Shown: positions 32,295 through 45,344 of the stretch, piece after piece | Layout of the letters: every line of letters starts with the position of its first letter | Position numbering within the stretch: position 1 is the stretch's first letter | Source: Pycnopodia helianthoides | Taxonomy: Eukaryota; Echinodermata; Asteroidea; Forcipulatida; Asteriidae | DNA: 64,000 nt | Reading direction: 5' to 3' | NCBI GenBank assembly: GCA_032158295.1 | Contig: CM063262.1 | Span: 5,923,394 to 5,987,393 of the forward strand | The notes under the pieces: model-generated | Seen by the model: only the letters and a program-made list of their open reading frames with translations | What the model was told of the DNA's origin: nothing | Database searches by the model: none | Program-made: the position numbers and the translations under genes

Positions 32295-35200
32295 GTAATA
32301 AATCACAAGGGAAACTCTCTAGCCCAGGTTGGACTCCGGCTCCGTTGCATACATACAACGCAGTGCAACGGACACTGACGTCCTACATGTACACCAGGGC
32401 TAGGGAAACTCATAAGCTGGGCCCAATTTCCTAAAACATGTAAGCAGCCGTTTTGTGCTTACGGAGCGTCCCATAGCAGAATTTCTATTTCATAAAGCTG
32501 TTTACCGTAAGCAAGGGTAAATGCTGGCTAACCCGCGTTTAGCACACAAGGGACATAATGCAAATCCTTGGTGAACGTGCATGCGCGCCAAGAAATTTTC
32601 TGCTAACTTGAGAAATCTTGGTGAAATACGCTTATGCTTACGCACACTTTTCTGCTACAGTAAGCACAAAAATTTGCTTACCGGTAAACAGCTTTATGAA
32701 ATTGGGCCCATAAGGTTGGCAGTCTCCCTATTTTGTTAAGATCTTTGTGGACACGTAGCCAGGGATCACACCCAGGTTTATATGGTTTATGATACAACCT
32801 GGGAAGTAGCCCACCTTGTTGGGCTGTTAATGTTACGGCTCTCTTTTAACATCGGTCATATAACACTCGGAGTGTTATATGACCGATGTTAAACGAGAGC
32901 CATGACAGCCCAACAAGGTGGGCTACCTGGGAAGCAGCAACAGAGGGATCACTTTTATTTTAAAGGGGATGCAACTTTTTATTTCAGAAAAGTAGCAAAT
33001 AGAAAAATAGAGTTAGATCAGACCCTTTCCGACATACAGGCCAATTAGTTTAGTTATGTTGCACCACAACTGATTTTAACTTATGGAATGCAGTTTTAAA
33101 AAACGACCATCAACTAGATTTTGAGTGTAGAAGTACTAATAATATTTTAATAACACTCGGCAGTGACCAATATTTTTAGGCCAGATCGATAGGGAACAGA
33201 AAACTGACAACCTGAGACCTGAATTAAATTTAGATAGCACCTAATTTATCGGTGCAACAAGGTCGTACTCTCTGTTTTTGTGCACTTGAAAACGAGCAGT
33301 TTGTGTTGGTGCAACAACTTACAAGGTTACTCAGTTAGAACTTAAATGAGGTTTGTTCCGCTTTGCCTCCCAACCTCTTAGTTACTCACTTACTTACTTT
33401 CGATTGATGAGAGAAATTATTTAGGCTCCCGCCTTTGAGACCCCCATATTCTATCACATTTTTCTTCAAGTAGGCATCAAGCTCTTTCCTTAAACTTTGA
33501 CACTGTCTTGGTACTTACTAGTTGCTGTGGGAGACTGTTCCAATCATTTATGATTCTCTGGGAGAAGAAGTTTCGTCTACACCCGATGCTCTTGTTTTGT
33601 AACTCAGTTTGGGGGAAGGTCATATCTTGTGCACTTGAAAATGAGCAATGTGTTGGTGCAGCAAGGTCATAACTCTCGGGAATGGATCGTATCTTGTTCT
33701 TTCTTAAAGTGGGCAATTTGTGTCGGTGTAACAACAGTTTTGGTGAAAAGGTCATATCTTGTTCACTTGAAAATTAATAATTTGTGTGAGTTCAACAAGG
33801 TCATCACTCTCAGGAAAGTTTGTACCTTCTACATAATGTATAAGTGGGCAATTTGTGTTGCAGTGAACAGGGTTATAAGACAGTTTTGGGAAAAGGTTGT
33901 ATCTTGTACACTTAAAATTAGCAATATGTACTGGTGAAACAAGGTAATTAATTCTTGTATCTTTTACAAAAGTGAGCAATTTTTATTCAGTGTATTTTTG
34001 TTTTTAATGGCCCTTACCGCACATTGCATTTTTTTTACACCCGGGCACTGTATGCAAAAAAACAAACATTAGCAAGAATCATTTTGTTGGAATTTTGACT
34101 GGAATTGGAATGTGATCGGTGTTTTTCTCTCGCGTTGTGACATGACATAAACTTGTTTTCATAAACTCTACCACCCTACAGGGCCCACATGACTGGCAGA
34201 GATGCCTTGGACATGTTAATGCACGCCTCTGTTCTCAAAGAAAGAATCAACAAGACAGAAGGCGTCAGGTCTGATCAGGAGTTGCTTCTCTCTCTTGAGG
34301 TAGAGCCAAAAAGGGACTCAAACGAAGACGAAAATACTGACAAGAACCCTGAAAAGGTCGTTTGGAATACCACGGTGCCAACCGGACAAGATGACAAATC
34401 AACAGTTGTCCCCCGCCTTCCGATGGATGTCATTAAAGATGGAGGAAATCTTTCGAGTCCCTCCGTCAAAGTTGAAAAGACTTGCAAAGAGCAGACCAAC
34501 ATTCTTCTCCTTAAGACCCACAAGACTGGGAGCTCCACAGTGCAGAATGTCCTCTATCGCTTCGGGGATGTTCGAGATCTAACCTTTGCCCTTCCGGTCA
34601 TAGGTGTCTACATGGGTAGTCCGGTGAAATTCAAGCCTACGTTTGCAATTCCGTCACCGACGGGCAAGTACAACATCCTGGCAAATCACGCACGCTTCCA
34701 AAAAGAAAGTAAGTAGTAAAGTCTTGCTTGTGTAGGGGTTGTTGTACACACAGTAGAAATTCGAAAAAAAAACGTATAAAATTTGTGAATTAATTTGGTC
34801 TAAAACGCTATTTGTAGAGGCAGGTGAAGGAGGCCAGCCCTCTAATTAAATAGACAAGCATTCCATAAAATACTGCAGCAAAATCCACACATCAAGGTCT
34901 AAAATATAAAATTAATAATCTCCTGTGCACAACTAATTTATTCTTCGCAAGGAAATAGCTAGTACAATAAAAAATAGCACAGCACAGTCACTCATGTGAA
35001 GGGCAAAAGGTCACCACGAGGCTGGCTACATACCTGTGTATACAAGTTTAAATTTATTCCCAATTCAACTAGCCCTAAAAAACAAAACAATACTCACAGA
35101 GAGCTCTAGGACATTATCCCTCCCAAGTACACAGTATTCGGAGCATGGCCAGAGCCTTGCTCCCTACAAAATAGAGAGAAATACCCATGGGAAAATAAAG

Positions 35201-36717
35201 GTGCTCCCGCTTGCTCAAAGCTAAAATGGAAAAGAGGGCGTGTCCAAAGGTTGCGGACCCCAACCTAACTTCTTATTGTGAAGATGCTAATTTACAAAGT
35301 TGGATCAGACATTTGAACACTGAGGGCGCCCTTTGGTTTCCTACACTTGTTTTGCTCTTAATTTATAATAAGTTTTGTTCTCCTGCAGGACTTTGGAAAT
35401 CACAGTACTTTAAAAAAATAATAATAATACGCAAGACTTTCTTATAAATAGCGCTGTTTACACCTGAAGGCCATCCCAAAGTGCTCATTATTTTTGTTTA
35501 TGCAGGTATGCAGAGCTAAGTTTAGAGTTACAAGACCCATTAATATGTGTGTATAATTAGATGTGTAATACCTTGTGTCGGTTATGAAGGTGCTGTTGTG
35601 CAAACTTAATGCAGCCAACCATGCTAGGAAAACTGTGGTACACCCCTTACTCTTTACGATAAGTGTACTGCTGGGTTCTATTATTTGCATTACGCAACAC
35701 ACGGAACCTACGGCTTTACGCCCCATCCAAAGGGCATTAAAGGAATAATGGTTAAGTGTCTTGCTTTAGGACACAAGTGTCAAGACTGAGACTCGAACCC
35801 ACACTCTGCTGATCAGAAACACCAGAGATTGAGTCAGGTGCGCTTGACCGCTCGGCCACGTTGTGTAAGGATACAACAAATATTGATATTCCGCTATATC
35901 CCTCATGTAATATTTACAGCTTTAAATATTTTATTGACACTATACAGACATGCGAAAAATAATGGCCCCGGGAACCAAGTTTATCACGATCCTCCGCTAC
36001 CCACCCAAGCAAATGGAGAGTGCCTTCAGCTACTACAAAATGGGAAAAACGTTCAAGTGCTCACTGGAAGCGTTTGCAGCTTCCCCGAAGAGCTACTACC
36101 ATCTTGAAGGTGTGAAAAAAATTCATAGCAGCCTCAACCCGATGCTGTACGATCTGGGATTGGATGGGAAAGACCTGGAAGACCCGACGAAGGTCGAGAA
36201 CTGGATCCATTACATCGACGATGCGTTCGACTTGGTCCTGATCGCCGAGCATCTCAAGGAATGCCTGATACTCCTCAAGGAGTTAATGTGCTGGTCCTTC
36301 GACGACATCACCTACTTCACCAGCAACGCTCGCAGCGGCATGCTCATCAAGAGCCTGTCCAACGCGACGGAGAGCAACCTCTTGAACTGGCTGGACGGGG
36401 ACGTCCGACTCTACCGCCATTTTAACGCCACGCTGTGGGACAAGATCGGAAAGTACGGGGCGGAGCGCATGGCTGCCGACGTCGCCGAGCTCGAGCGTCG
36501 GAACGAGAAGCTGAGTCAACGTTGCGTCCAGGGAAAAAAGAAAGTATCTGAAATGGGGGGTAGAACGATTATTGAACGATACGTCCTGAGACCAGAAGCT
36601 GCTCAAGACATGACATGTAAGAGAATAACCTACTCCGCGATCAGTTACTTGAAGTCCCTAAGGCAAAAGATGAGCATGCGTCGTCGAACTCAGAAGGTGG
36701 CCGGTGCCAATAGGTAG
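32176..36717 (+). CDS. GAL3ST: Galactose 3-O-sulfotransferase (GAL3ST family), 3 coding exons
   Basis: Golgi type II enzyme transferring sulfate from PAPS to the 3-OH of terminal galactose on glycolipid or glycoprotein glycans. Exons 32,176-32,294, 34,182-34,708 and 35,948-36,717 join in phase to 471 aa, within the normal family length. Residues about 5-27 form the membrane anchor, followed by an acidic stem with little conservation. LLLKTHKTGSSTVQNVLYRF is the 5'-phosphosulfate-binding loop, and ILRYPPKQMESAFSYY the 3'-phosphate-binding region. LLKELMCWSFDDITYF, YRHFNATLWDKI and ER(MA)xxVxxLxxxN match the GAL3ST C-terminal domain. Which of GAL3ST1-4 is closest cannot be settled by eye. No frame damage. 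Confidence 0.93.
32419..32709. mobile_element. MITE, GGGCCCAATTTC family (long copy)
   Basis: GGGCCCAATTTCCTAAAACA at the left, CTTTATGAAATTGGGCCC at the right. Lies in intron 1 of the GAL3ST-like gene. Confidence 0.8.
32807..32925. repeat. Near-perfect 119-bp hairpin
   Basis: Arms 32,807-32,868 and 32,870-32,925 are complementary except for a short internal difference. The centre CACTCGGAGTG leaves a one-base loop. Outer flanks share CCTGGGAAG. Confidence 0.92.
33410..33755 (-). mobile_element. LINE RT C-terminal fragment
   Basis: Minus-strand reading GCRRNFFSQRIINDWNSLPQ then QLVSTKTVSKFKERA, the FFSQRxxNxWNxLP tail of non-LTR reverse transcriptases. A stop follows in frame, so it is a dead fragment. 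Confidence 0.75.
34182..34708 (+). CDS. GAL3ST: GAL3ST-like exon 2: stem and PAPS 5'-phosphosulfate loop
   Basis: Completes the Arg codon, then reads AHMTGRDALDMLMHASVLKE. A charged stem leads to CKEQTNILLLKTHKTGSSTV. It ends at ILANHARFQKE plus one base before GTAAGT. Confidence 0.93.
35415..35868 (-). mobile_element. tRNA-derived SINE next to GAL3ST-like exon 3
   Basis: Reverse copy: ACTCGAACCCACACTCTGCT B-box complement, CGGCTTTACGCCCCATC body. Its head is about 80 bp from the exon 3 acceptor. Confidence 0.85.
35948..36717 (+). CDS. GAL3ST: GAL3ST-like exon 3: catalytic C-terminal half
   Basis: Starts NMRKIMAPGTKFITILRYPP after TATACAG and ends at TAG 36,715-36,717. It is notably more GC-rich than its surroundings. 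Contains the 3'-phosphate-binding Arg/Ser region and the family's C-terminal motifs. Confidence 0.95.
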
Positions 36718-37801
36718 TATTTACATTTTGTTGCCGTCTGGACCATAGTCTGCTTGTGGCTGGACATGGAAAAACAGGAACTCTCACCCAGTTACGACAC
36801 GCGCGCACGGTGACCGCCACACCACAAACAAGAGCTTTAAAGGGGCGCCGTCACTATTATCGTGTGGGCGTGTGCAGTAACTGGGTGAGAGTTCAGAGTT
36901 TAATGTCCGGCCACGGACTCGCTGTGATCACGACGACAGGGCCCTTTTAAGACTTCACAGCAGTCATCACATTGACGTTGTCGCTGATGTTTCAGTCGGC
37001 TGTTTTTTGTGCTGAAAACTAAAATGGAGTTCCTATAGACCCCTTTCATACTGTATATGTGACCCGCTCTGTGAAAATGAGTCAGATGTCGCCCAATGCA
37101 TTATTGTTTAATGGACATTTCAATGTAAAAAAGTATCCCAAAAAAAATAAGAATAATTTTTTTTTTTTTTTTACTTGTTTAAGATCTATATTTGCATGGT
37201 AAACTTTCAGAACACTAAATTTTTGTCAAAAAAGCTTTTAAAACAACAATTTTGTGATCATACTTTAGTCTAATGTGTATCCTTTTGCTTATATGTAGAG
37301 CGAAATGGTAATTTTAAACATCAATTTACTTGTAATTCGTTTTCAACAAAAAATGATATATTGGCTTATTTCAAACGGGAGTAACTCAGCAACGCGATAC
37401 ACCCCAGAGCTTAGACATATACCAAATTACTGCTGTTGGTATGATCTTTCCAGCCATGTATATAATCCAATTCTTTAAATTGTCAACATCTGACTCATTT
37501 TGCACAGAGCGGGCCACATATGACGTCACATACTCAAGAAGCGCCATCCCTGAGGCATATGTTTGTGCACGATTTTGACTCCCAAAATGGCGGACAGGAT
37601 AGGCGCGTGTGAGTGCGCTGCGCGTTGTGCAATGGGTCTATCCCTACTAAAAAAAAAAAAAATGGCGTCCACATACCTTCTATGTGCAAGACAACCAGAC
37701 AAGGCTAACAGCATTAACTTTAATTACCATACTTGCATTTTTAATTTATAATGTCTGACCATTAAATATTGTCCACAGGGTTTTGAGTGATGCCAGCCTG
37801 C

Positions 37802-37807
37802 AATAAA
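37802..37807 (+). terminator. Candidate poly(A) signal of the GAL3ST-like gene
   Basis: The first canonical AATAAA I noticed after the stop codon, about 1.1 kb downstream. It lies in repeat-rich DNA, so its use is uncertain. Confidence 0.35.
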
Positions 37808-37994
37808 ATAGTAATGACTATATGTGATGAACATTACATTACACAGTGCACTTAAATAGTTATGGGTTCAGTTAATGTTCTACCGTACACAACCTGAATC
37901 CGTTGGTACTTGCTGCAAAATGTCACTGATAGTTGGAAGGTTTAGGATCCTTTTCAGTTTGCTCAAAATGGGTCACCGAATTTGGAAAAAAATA

Positions 37995-38374
37995 TTAAAG
38001 GCAGTGGATACTTTTGGTAACTGCTCAAGAAATATACATTACCATAAAATCTTACTTGGTAAGGAGCACCTGAGAGCTGCTGATAGTATAAAACATTGTG
38101 AGAAACGACTTCCTCTGAAGTACATGAACGTAGTTTTTGAGAAAGAGGTAATTTCTTACTAAATTATTTGAATCTGAGAAAGGCTCTGGCTTTTGAAAGC
38201 ACACAATTCTATACAATAAGGCTGTTTTTTCTATCATTATTTCCTTGCAACTTTGATGACCAATTGGGCACGAGTTTTCACAAGTTTGTTATGCTATGCA
38301 TAATGTTGGGATACACCAAGTGCATGGGAATACTAGGCTTTGACACTTCCCAAAAGTATATATCCTGTCTTTAA
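37995..38374. mobile_element. MITE family C
   Basis: TTAAAGGCAGTGGATACTTT start, AAAACATTGTGAGAAACGAC interior, GATACACCAAGTGCATGGGA near the end. Confidence 0.75.
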
Positions 38375-39086
38375 ACTTTGTCTGTAACTTTTTTCTCATT
38401 TTGATTCTGGTCTGATAAAAAAAAATCTGGTCCAGAACACTTTTTGAGCTACATATGTACAAGCCGTATGCTTCGGGGATTTTCCCCCCGAATTTGAGCC
38501 ATGCTGTATGTGATGCGCTGAGCACCTGGCTGACAGCCCTAGCCGTGCAGACATGTATGTTGGGATACGCCCAAATGAGGATACTAGTCTTCGACAATTA
38601 CCAAAAGTATATTCTGCCTATAGGTTACTGGGCCTAATTTGTGTCCGTTTTATTTTGTTCAGAATAAAAGTCTTTCATATTTATATATTAGCATTTGTAG
38701 AAAGTTATGGATCAATTTGGATCAATTTGTAACCATTAAAATGAAGGTTAGACCATGACTGTAGGCCGAGGGCAAACTAACTAAGCCTGTGAGCAGGCAC
38801 TTTCCTCTTAAAATGGAAGCGGCCCTCGGCAGAATTCCTATTCTATTCACAAAAGGTAGGCCCGTTGTTCATGTGCCTGCAGTTAGGATTGTTATTTATG
38901 CCTGGTAATGAAACCAAGGATACCTCATTTATAGTGAATTTGATCACTGTAGCTCGCAGTCGCAAGCCTGAGGAAACCTGTAAACAAGGGAGCTTGCTAT
39001 GCGAACCAGAAACACCGGGGTTAACCCCTACTCTTTAAAGATAAGTGTTCTGGGTTCTATGTGCAATACCAATCCTAGTACAACTT

Positions 39087-39273
39087 GGGCCCAATTTCAT
39101 AAAGCCTGTAAGCACAACAAAATGCTAAGCACAGAAAAATGTTGCTTACCAGAAACTGGCTACCAGCAAACATTCCATAAAGTTTACATTGTTGCGACTG
39201 GTACCCCACTCATTTTTTTGCTGAGCAAAGAAATGTGTTAAGCACTATTTTCTGCTAATATGAAATTGGGCCC
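39087..39273. mobile_element. MITE, GGGCCCAATTTCAT family
   Basis: GGGCCCAATTTCATAAAGCC and AATATGAAATTGGGCCC at the ends. A more diverged copy follows at 39,417-39,620. Confidence 0.82.
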
Positions 39274-40496
39274 TGATGGCTTAATGTCCCATCCAAAGTT
39301 GTAAGCAGACGAGTATCGCAACAATGCCAATATCAGATCTTCGTAATCGCTTATAAAATACACGTTTTGCTTTTTAAACACATATTTTTCTGCTAAAGTA
39401 AGCACAAAAATGATGCTGACGGGAACCAAGTTCATAAAGCTATTAAAACACAACAAATGCTAAGCACAGAAAAAGTTTGCTAAGCAGAAAGAGGTTACCA
39501 GCCAAAATACCATGTAATGTCAGTTGTTTGTAACTGGTTCCCTGCTATCATTTGCTTAGCATGGGTACGCATGTCTTTGTACTTACATGTTACTACACAG
39601 CTTAATAAATTTGGGCCAAGGAGTATGCAGTTAGTGACAGGTGTACCAGATTCTCGAAGTATTGTTGTAACTTTAGGCCTATATAATAAAAAAAAATAAA
39701 AAAAAGATAATCAAATTAATAATTTTTTGCTGTGAACCTTCGCAGCTGGCAGTGGCAGGAATTTAATAATTAATTCCCCTGGCAACTTGGAAGTAATTGA
39801 AATATTAAATTTATAACGGAAGCAACAGATGGCTGAAATGTGGGTTGTGGTGGACATATAAATACATCCATGTGTAGAATAAATCACAAGGCCAAACCTT
39901 GTACGTCATTGGTGGGTGGAGCAACACATTCATCCCAATACTCTTCCAATCAAAACGGAATACTATAAACAACACTATAAACAATCTTATGTTACTTGGG
40001 CTCAAATTTGGGGTAAAATCCACACAAGACTGCAGGGCTTGTAGCTCGAAGTGTTTACCAGACCCGCTATTTATTTTTACAAGATTGGAATCTTGATGAC
40101 ACAGAAATTTCTTCAAACATTAACGTGAAATCTGTTTCTTATTTGAACAAGCACTAAAAGAAGTATTAACTTACTTGTCTTGTGGGTGAGTAGGCCGATA
40201 TTTTGATTGTCAACAGAATTGAAAGATATTTACCTTGCACTCAAAAGTCAACATTTTGAACATGTTTTTTTTTAAATTTTTTTAAAAAGGTATTACACAG
40301 TGAGGCATTATTATTCAAATGGGAAATACATGTACACAAGACCGTCGGACTTGTCCGGTCGTGGGTTCACTGGCCCAATGTTAAATTCACTGGCCTCGGG
40401 CCTGTGGTCCAGTGTCAAATTTGAGCTCTGGTCACCACAGGCATAGGTTCTGTTGGCTTAAACTATTTCTGTGACGTCTCTCCATTGTTCAAAGTG

Positions 40497-40600
40497 TAGA
40501 TTATTTTTACGAATCTACACTTAACTGTGTAGATTCGTTACGAATCTACACTAAGATTCGTAACGAATCTACAGTTGAGTGGATTCGTTACAAACTAAAG
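40497..40600. repeat. TGTAGATTCGTTACGAATCTACA palindrome cluster
   Basis: Several overlapping inverted copies of the half-site GTAGATTCGT. The same half-site forms a hairpin at 43,287-43,350. Confidence 0.8.
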
Positions 40601-41315
40601 TGAAATGTTAGACGGGAAAATGACTGTCTTTCCAAATTGAAAGGATATTATGATGTGCACCAAACACAGCTTTTAGTGTACTTTACCACAGGCGCGGTTC
40701 TAGAGCCACAATTTTAGGGGGGGCTAGACCTTTTGCACGTGACGTCACCCTCTAACTTTCGCTACTGCTATTTCTTTTTGGGAGTCGAAAAGGAACATAT
40801 AAACAGCGCATTTTTCATGTATTTGTCGCATAATAAGTAGAAAGATACAATAATCATACAACACATGATGCAGTTGCGTGCAAATTATTTTGACTCCAAA
40901 ACGGAGACAGAACAAAAGCTTGCAGTGGTTTAACGAATTTGATTGAGAATATTATGGGGTGTTTACAGAGGGAAGAGTGAAATCATAATATGTAGCCGTG
41001 TGCAATCAAGTCAGGATGAGATCATGTGGCCACAAAACATATTTTGATGGTATTCGATATAAGAATCATATAATGGAGAGGTTTTATTAATGGACAAGCA
41101 AAGAAAAAAATAGCACTCAAAATGTTCAAAAAGCATACAAATTTGTCAGTTATGAAGATTCTCTCCGTGACGAGTGAGAATCATGTATTGAAAGGCAAGC
41201 TTTAAAAAACATTTGAGGCGTCAAGTATAGTTCTTTATAAAAAACGGGGAGGGGGAAAGGAAGGGCAAAAAATCGCCGGAAGCCCGGGGATGGACGGAAT
41301 GGAGGGAGGGAGGGT

Positions 41316-41475
41316 GGTGAGAGAGGTGAGGTGAGAGAGAGGTGAGAGAGGTGAGAGAGGTGAGAGAGGTGAGAGAGGTGAAGAGGTGAGAGGGTGAGAG
41401 AGGTGAGAGAGGTGAGAGAGGTGAGAGAGGTGAGAGAGGTGAGAGAGGTGAGAGAGGTGAGAGAGAGAGGTGAGA
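41316..41475 (+). repeat. GAGAGGTGA minisatellite
   Basis: About 15 nine-base units, grading into the GA microsatellite. Confidence 0.9.
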
Positions 41476-41954
<479 letters not shown>

Positions 41955-43286
41955 CCGTATAAGGCCAGGTAAACCAAGTAACATGTTTCTCGTCTGGACT
42001 TTTTCAAAAAGAGGAGGAGGCAGGGCGTTACTATTTACTATTTTCCAATTTTTTATATATTTTATCCAAGATGGCCGCCATGCTAAATATGGCTGGCCAA
42101 GGTATATTTATTCACATTTGTTTCTATTTGAGTATACTGATGCAATGTATGACAAAACAAATGATTTGTATTTTTAGTCCACTTTCTAAGCAAGTTTCAA
42201 CATTCAAAAACAGTGAAATGTACATGTGTTCAATATTATTTATATCGCGAACATCACAATTGAGGTAGAAGAGTCGACGCCGGGCTCATGCAGCGATCTG
42301 TGGCTCATACTCAAATACTCTTCGCATGCGATGTTAAGTTAAGAATACTTAAGGTGAAAAAAGTATAGACAAATTCTTAGTCAAAAATAAACCAAGGAAC
42401 TTCGTTTTTTCGTATTTTCCTTTTTTTTCTCTCCCCCCCCCTTTCCCCTTTTTTGTTATAAAATAGTAAACAAGAAAAGAAAAGCAAAGAGGCGGAAGCC
42501 AAAAAGGAGGCGTGCGGGGACGAGAAACGTGTTACTTTTGTTACTTGGCCTAACCAGTTGCAGCGAATTAGTGATGTGTTAACTGGAGTGCGGAAAAATG
42601 GAAACTATTATCTCCAGAGGTAGCCATCGAGAGATAAATAGACAGAGAAACGTTGTTAAAACTAATGTAACATGGCTCTGGTGTGGTCTCGTAATCAACC
42701 ATCCTATGACTGTTTGTTGTTTAAGTGGGAGACAAAGGTCTCTGTTTTTGAAAAGTCAAAAGGCGATGTTTAAAACAGACATGTTTTCAAGCCTCCTTAT
42801 ACTCTAATAGAAAAAAGGAAGGCTTTTAGGAAGGGAGGGGAGGAAAAGAGGTTAGAACTTACTAAAAATAACATTGTTCCGGTGATAATAATGTTGAGCC
42901 ACTTGTGTTTTATCACCGCATCGTCATTTCCAAACTGAGATTGGTTTTTATGTTCATGTAATACAAAACAAAACAAGGCGGAAGCGCGCGCCGACGGAAA
43001 CCGCAAATTCTAAGCACCGCGCTTGTCCCGATCCCACATGAAACATTTAACCGTACAAGTCATGTAGTCTGGGCCAAGACTTATAGTATGTGAAAAGACC
43101 GTGCAAATCTATTCATTTTTATTTTTAATAAAGATCCAGTATTTTCCAGCTTGTATCTTCTTCTTCTTTTTTTCCCTTGCATTTTTTTTTTTGGGGGGGG
43201 GGGGGGGGCCAGACACAAATTTGGGGGCTTTAGCCCCCCCTAGCCCCCCCCCCCCCGTAGAACCGCGCCTGGAATAGACTCTAAAG

Positions 43287-43350
43287 TGTAGATTCGTGAA
43301 CACAATGTACTCGCCTTCGGCTCGTACATTCTATTCACGAATCTACACTT
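43287..43350. repeat. Hairpin with AAAGTGTAGATTCGTGAA arms
   Basis: AAAGTGTAGATTCGTGAA pairs with TTCACGAATCTACACTTT across a centre containing GTACTCGCCTTCGGCTCGTAC. Confidence 0.85.
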
Positions 43351-44724
43351 TCTCGTCCATTCTCCTTAACAGAAAATTGTTGAGCAGCAATTTCTCCTTG
43401 AAGCAGCTGCTTCCCACTGGGCCTAGGCAGGGCTCACCCTTAACACTAGCCCGGCGTACAATGTCTAGTAAAAAAAAAAGGCTTATGGGCTATAGTATAC
43501 ACCACTTCTATGTGGGTGTGTGAACATAACTTCATTTGATCATTGAACTGGTTGTGATTGTTAACATTAACACATCAGAGCATTACATTTATGGCAATTC
43601 CTGTTTAAAAACTGGGCTACTAAAACTTCCTGGGGGCAAGTAAAATGCACAGTTTTCTGGCCCGGCGGGCTACTTTACAAAAAGCGTAAGTGCAAGGCCT
43701 GCTAGGGTTACCAAATCGGGGGTGTTCAGATTGCGTAGTAGCTCTTGCAATATTGTATTATATAAACGATGCTTTACAGTAAGTAAAGCAAAAAGTAATT
43801 TGAACTGTTCAAGTTTATTACTCTACTTTAGAACTCTCTTTTAGATCCTTTCATTTAGGGGTGGGTGAGATTCATTTAGATCACAGTTCTAAAACTAGGA
43901 TCTTAACTTAAGGAGGTATGTTGAAATGATCGCATCTCAACCTTTCAGTAAACCCTGAAGTTATCAATTTCAAGGAGCTTTTGTAAACCAAAGACTTTTG
44001 TTTGCCAAATATATTTTTTAGCTCAGGGCCTACCTAAAAATATTTGCAGCTTTATCTGAAGTTAGTAGTATAAGTTTATTTTGCTATCAGGCATTTCAGG
44101 AAGAAGTATCCAAGGAAGGAAGGATTTCTTAACGGTAAACTTCAGTGAATGGCAATATTTTTATACCCATAACTTATTTTAACAATGTTTAAAATTCTCA
44201 AAGAAGTAGTTTATATTGAAATCTATATATTTGTAAATTATTGTGCCAAAAAATACAACGGAGAAGTATAAATTCATGTGAAATATAATTTACTGATAGC
44301 AGTGTACAAAATCGTGAAGAAAGTAGATATTGTTATGGTTTGCTGTTTTGTTGTGGAAGAGCATTTACTATTTTCGGGTATTATTTTAAACAGTGGACTT
44401 CAAAATAATGTTGTTTTTTTCTTTAAGATGTTTGTCAAGGTATGGTTAACAGTGTCTTGGAAAATGTAACTTTATTTTAAATGTTTTGTTGGCACAAAAG
44501 GAATAACGACAATTTAGAATTTTGTTTGTTTGTGTTTTCGGTGTGTGCTGTTTTTATTTTCTAGAAGTTTATCTAGGCATTCTTAATAAACCTCTACTTA
44601 CATGTAGATATAATGTAATATTGTTTGTGTATTAAGTGTCTTCTTCTTTTGCCCCTGCTGTAGTTTCCCATTGGTTTATATTAATTCCCTTTCTCTAGTT
44701 TTCAATAAAAACAATGTTGACCGC

Positions 44725-44850
44725 AGGCCTGGATTTTCATCTTTGAGAGGGGGCTAGATAGGCTGTTTTCATTTTGCAAAGTTCACTTCCATGAGAAAAT
44801 CTTAAAGCCTATGGAAAACTCTTGAAGGAGTACCGAGGCCAAGACCAAGT
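44725..44850. mobile_element. GGCCTGGATTTTCAT element, partial
   Basis: GCAGGCCTGGATTTTCATCT start, then ATTTTGCAAAGTTCACTTCC and GAGGCCAAGACCAAG. Same family as 44,956-45,129 and 53,908-54,058. Confidence 0.7.
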
Positions 44851-44879
44851 TAGACATAACCAACATCAGGCAAAAAAAA

Positions 44880-45330
44880 ATCCAAGATCAAAGACATCAT
44901 GGAAAAGATAAAGAAAATGAAATGGAGATGGGCAGGACACTTATCAAGAAGACACAACACGGGCCTGGAATTACACGGAGGCCACGGAGGCGGTAGCCTC
45001 TGTTGCCCCTTGTCTTGGCCTTGGGGGCCCCTCCAACAGTTTCACATAGACTTAGAGTTTTTCCAATGAAAGTGCCCTCTGCAAAATGGAAATGGCCTTG
45101 CCCTCTAAAAACTGGAATTCCAGGCCTGATGACAACAGGTGGACCAAGAGAATGGCAACCTAAAAATGGAAAAAGAAGAAGAAGAAGAAGAAGAAGGAAG
45201 ACAGAGGCGAAGATGGAGAGACGAAATCCAAACATACTCAAAAGCGACAACTTGGGCTATAATAGCAAGAAGGAGAAGAGATTGGAAATTGCATGCGGAG
45301 GGCTTCAACCAACAATGGACGAACACAGCC
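44880..45330 (+). mobile_element. LINE 3' end fragment, split by a MITE
   Basis: Readings MEKIKKMKWRWAGHLSRRHN and, after the insertion, RWTKRMA, RRRWRDEIQTYSKATTWAII and RRDWKLHAEGFNQQWT. These match the C-terminus common in non-LTR ORF2 proteins (WAGHxxR...RWxDDI...R...WxxxxEAFxQQW). Confidence 0.8.
44956..45129. mobile_element. MITE inserted in the LINE tail
   Basis: GGCCTGGAATTACACGGAGG and AACTGGAATTCCAGGCCTG are inverted ends about 174 bp apart. Separates two halves of one LINE reading. Confidence 0.75.
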
Positions 45331-45344
45331 TGATGGCGATGATG

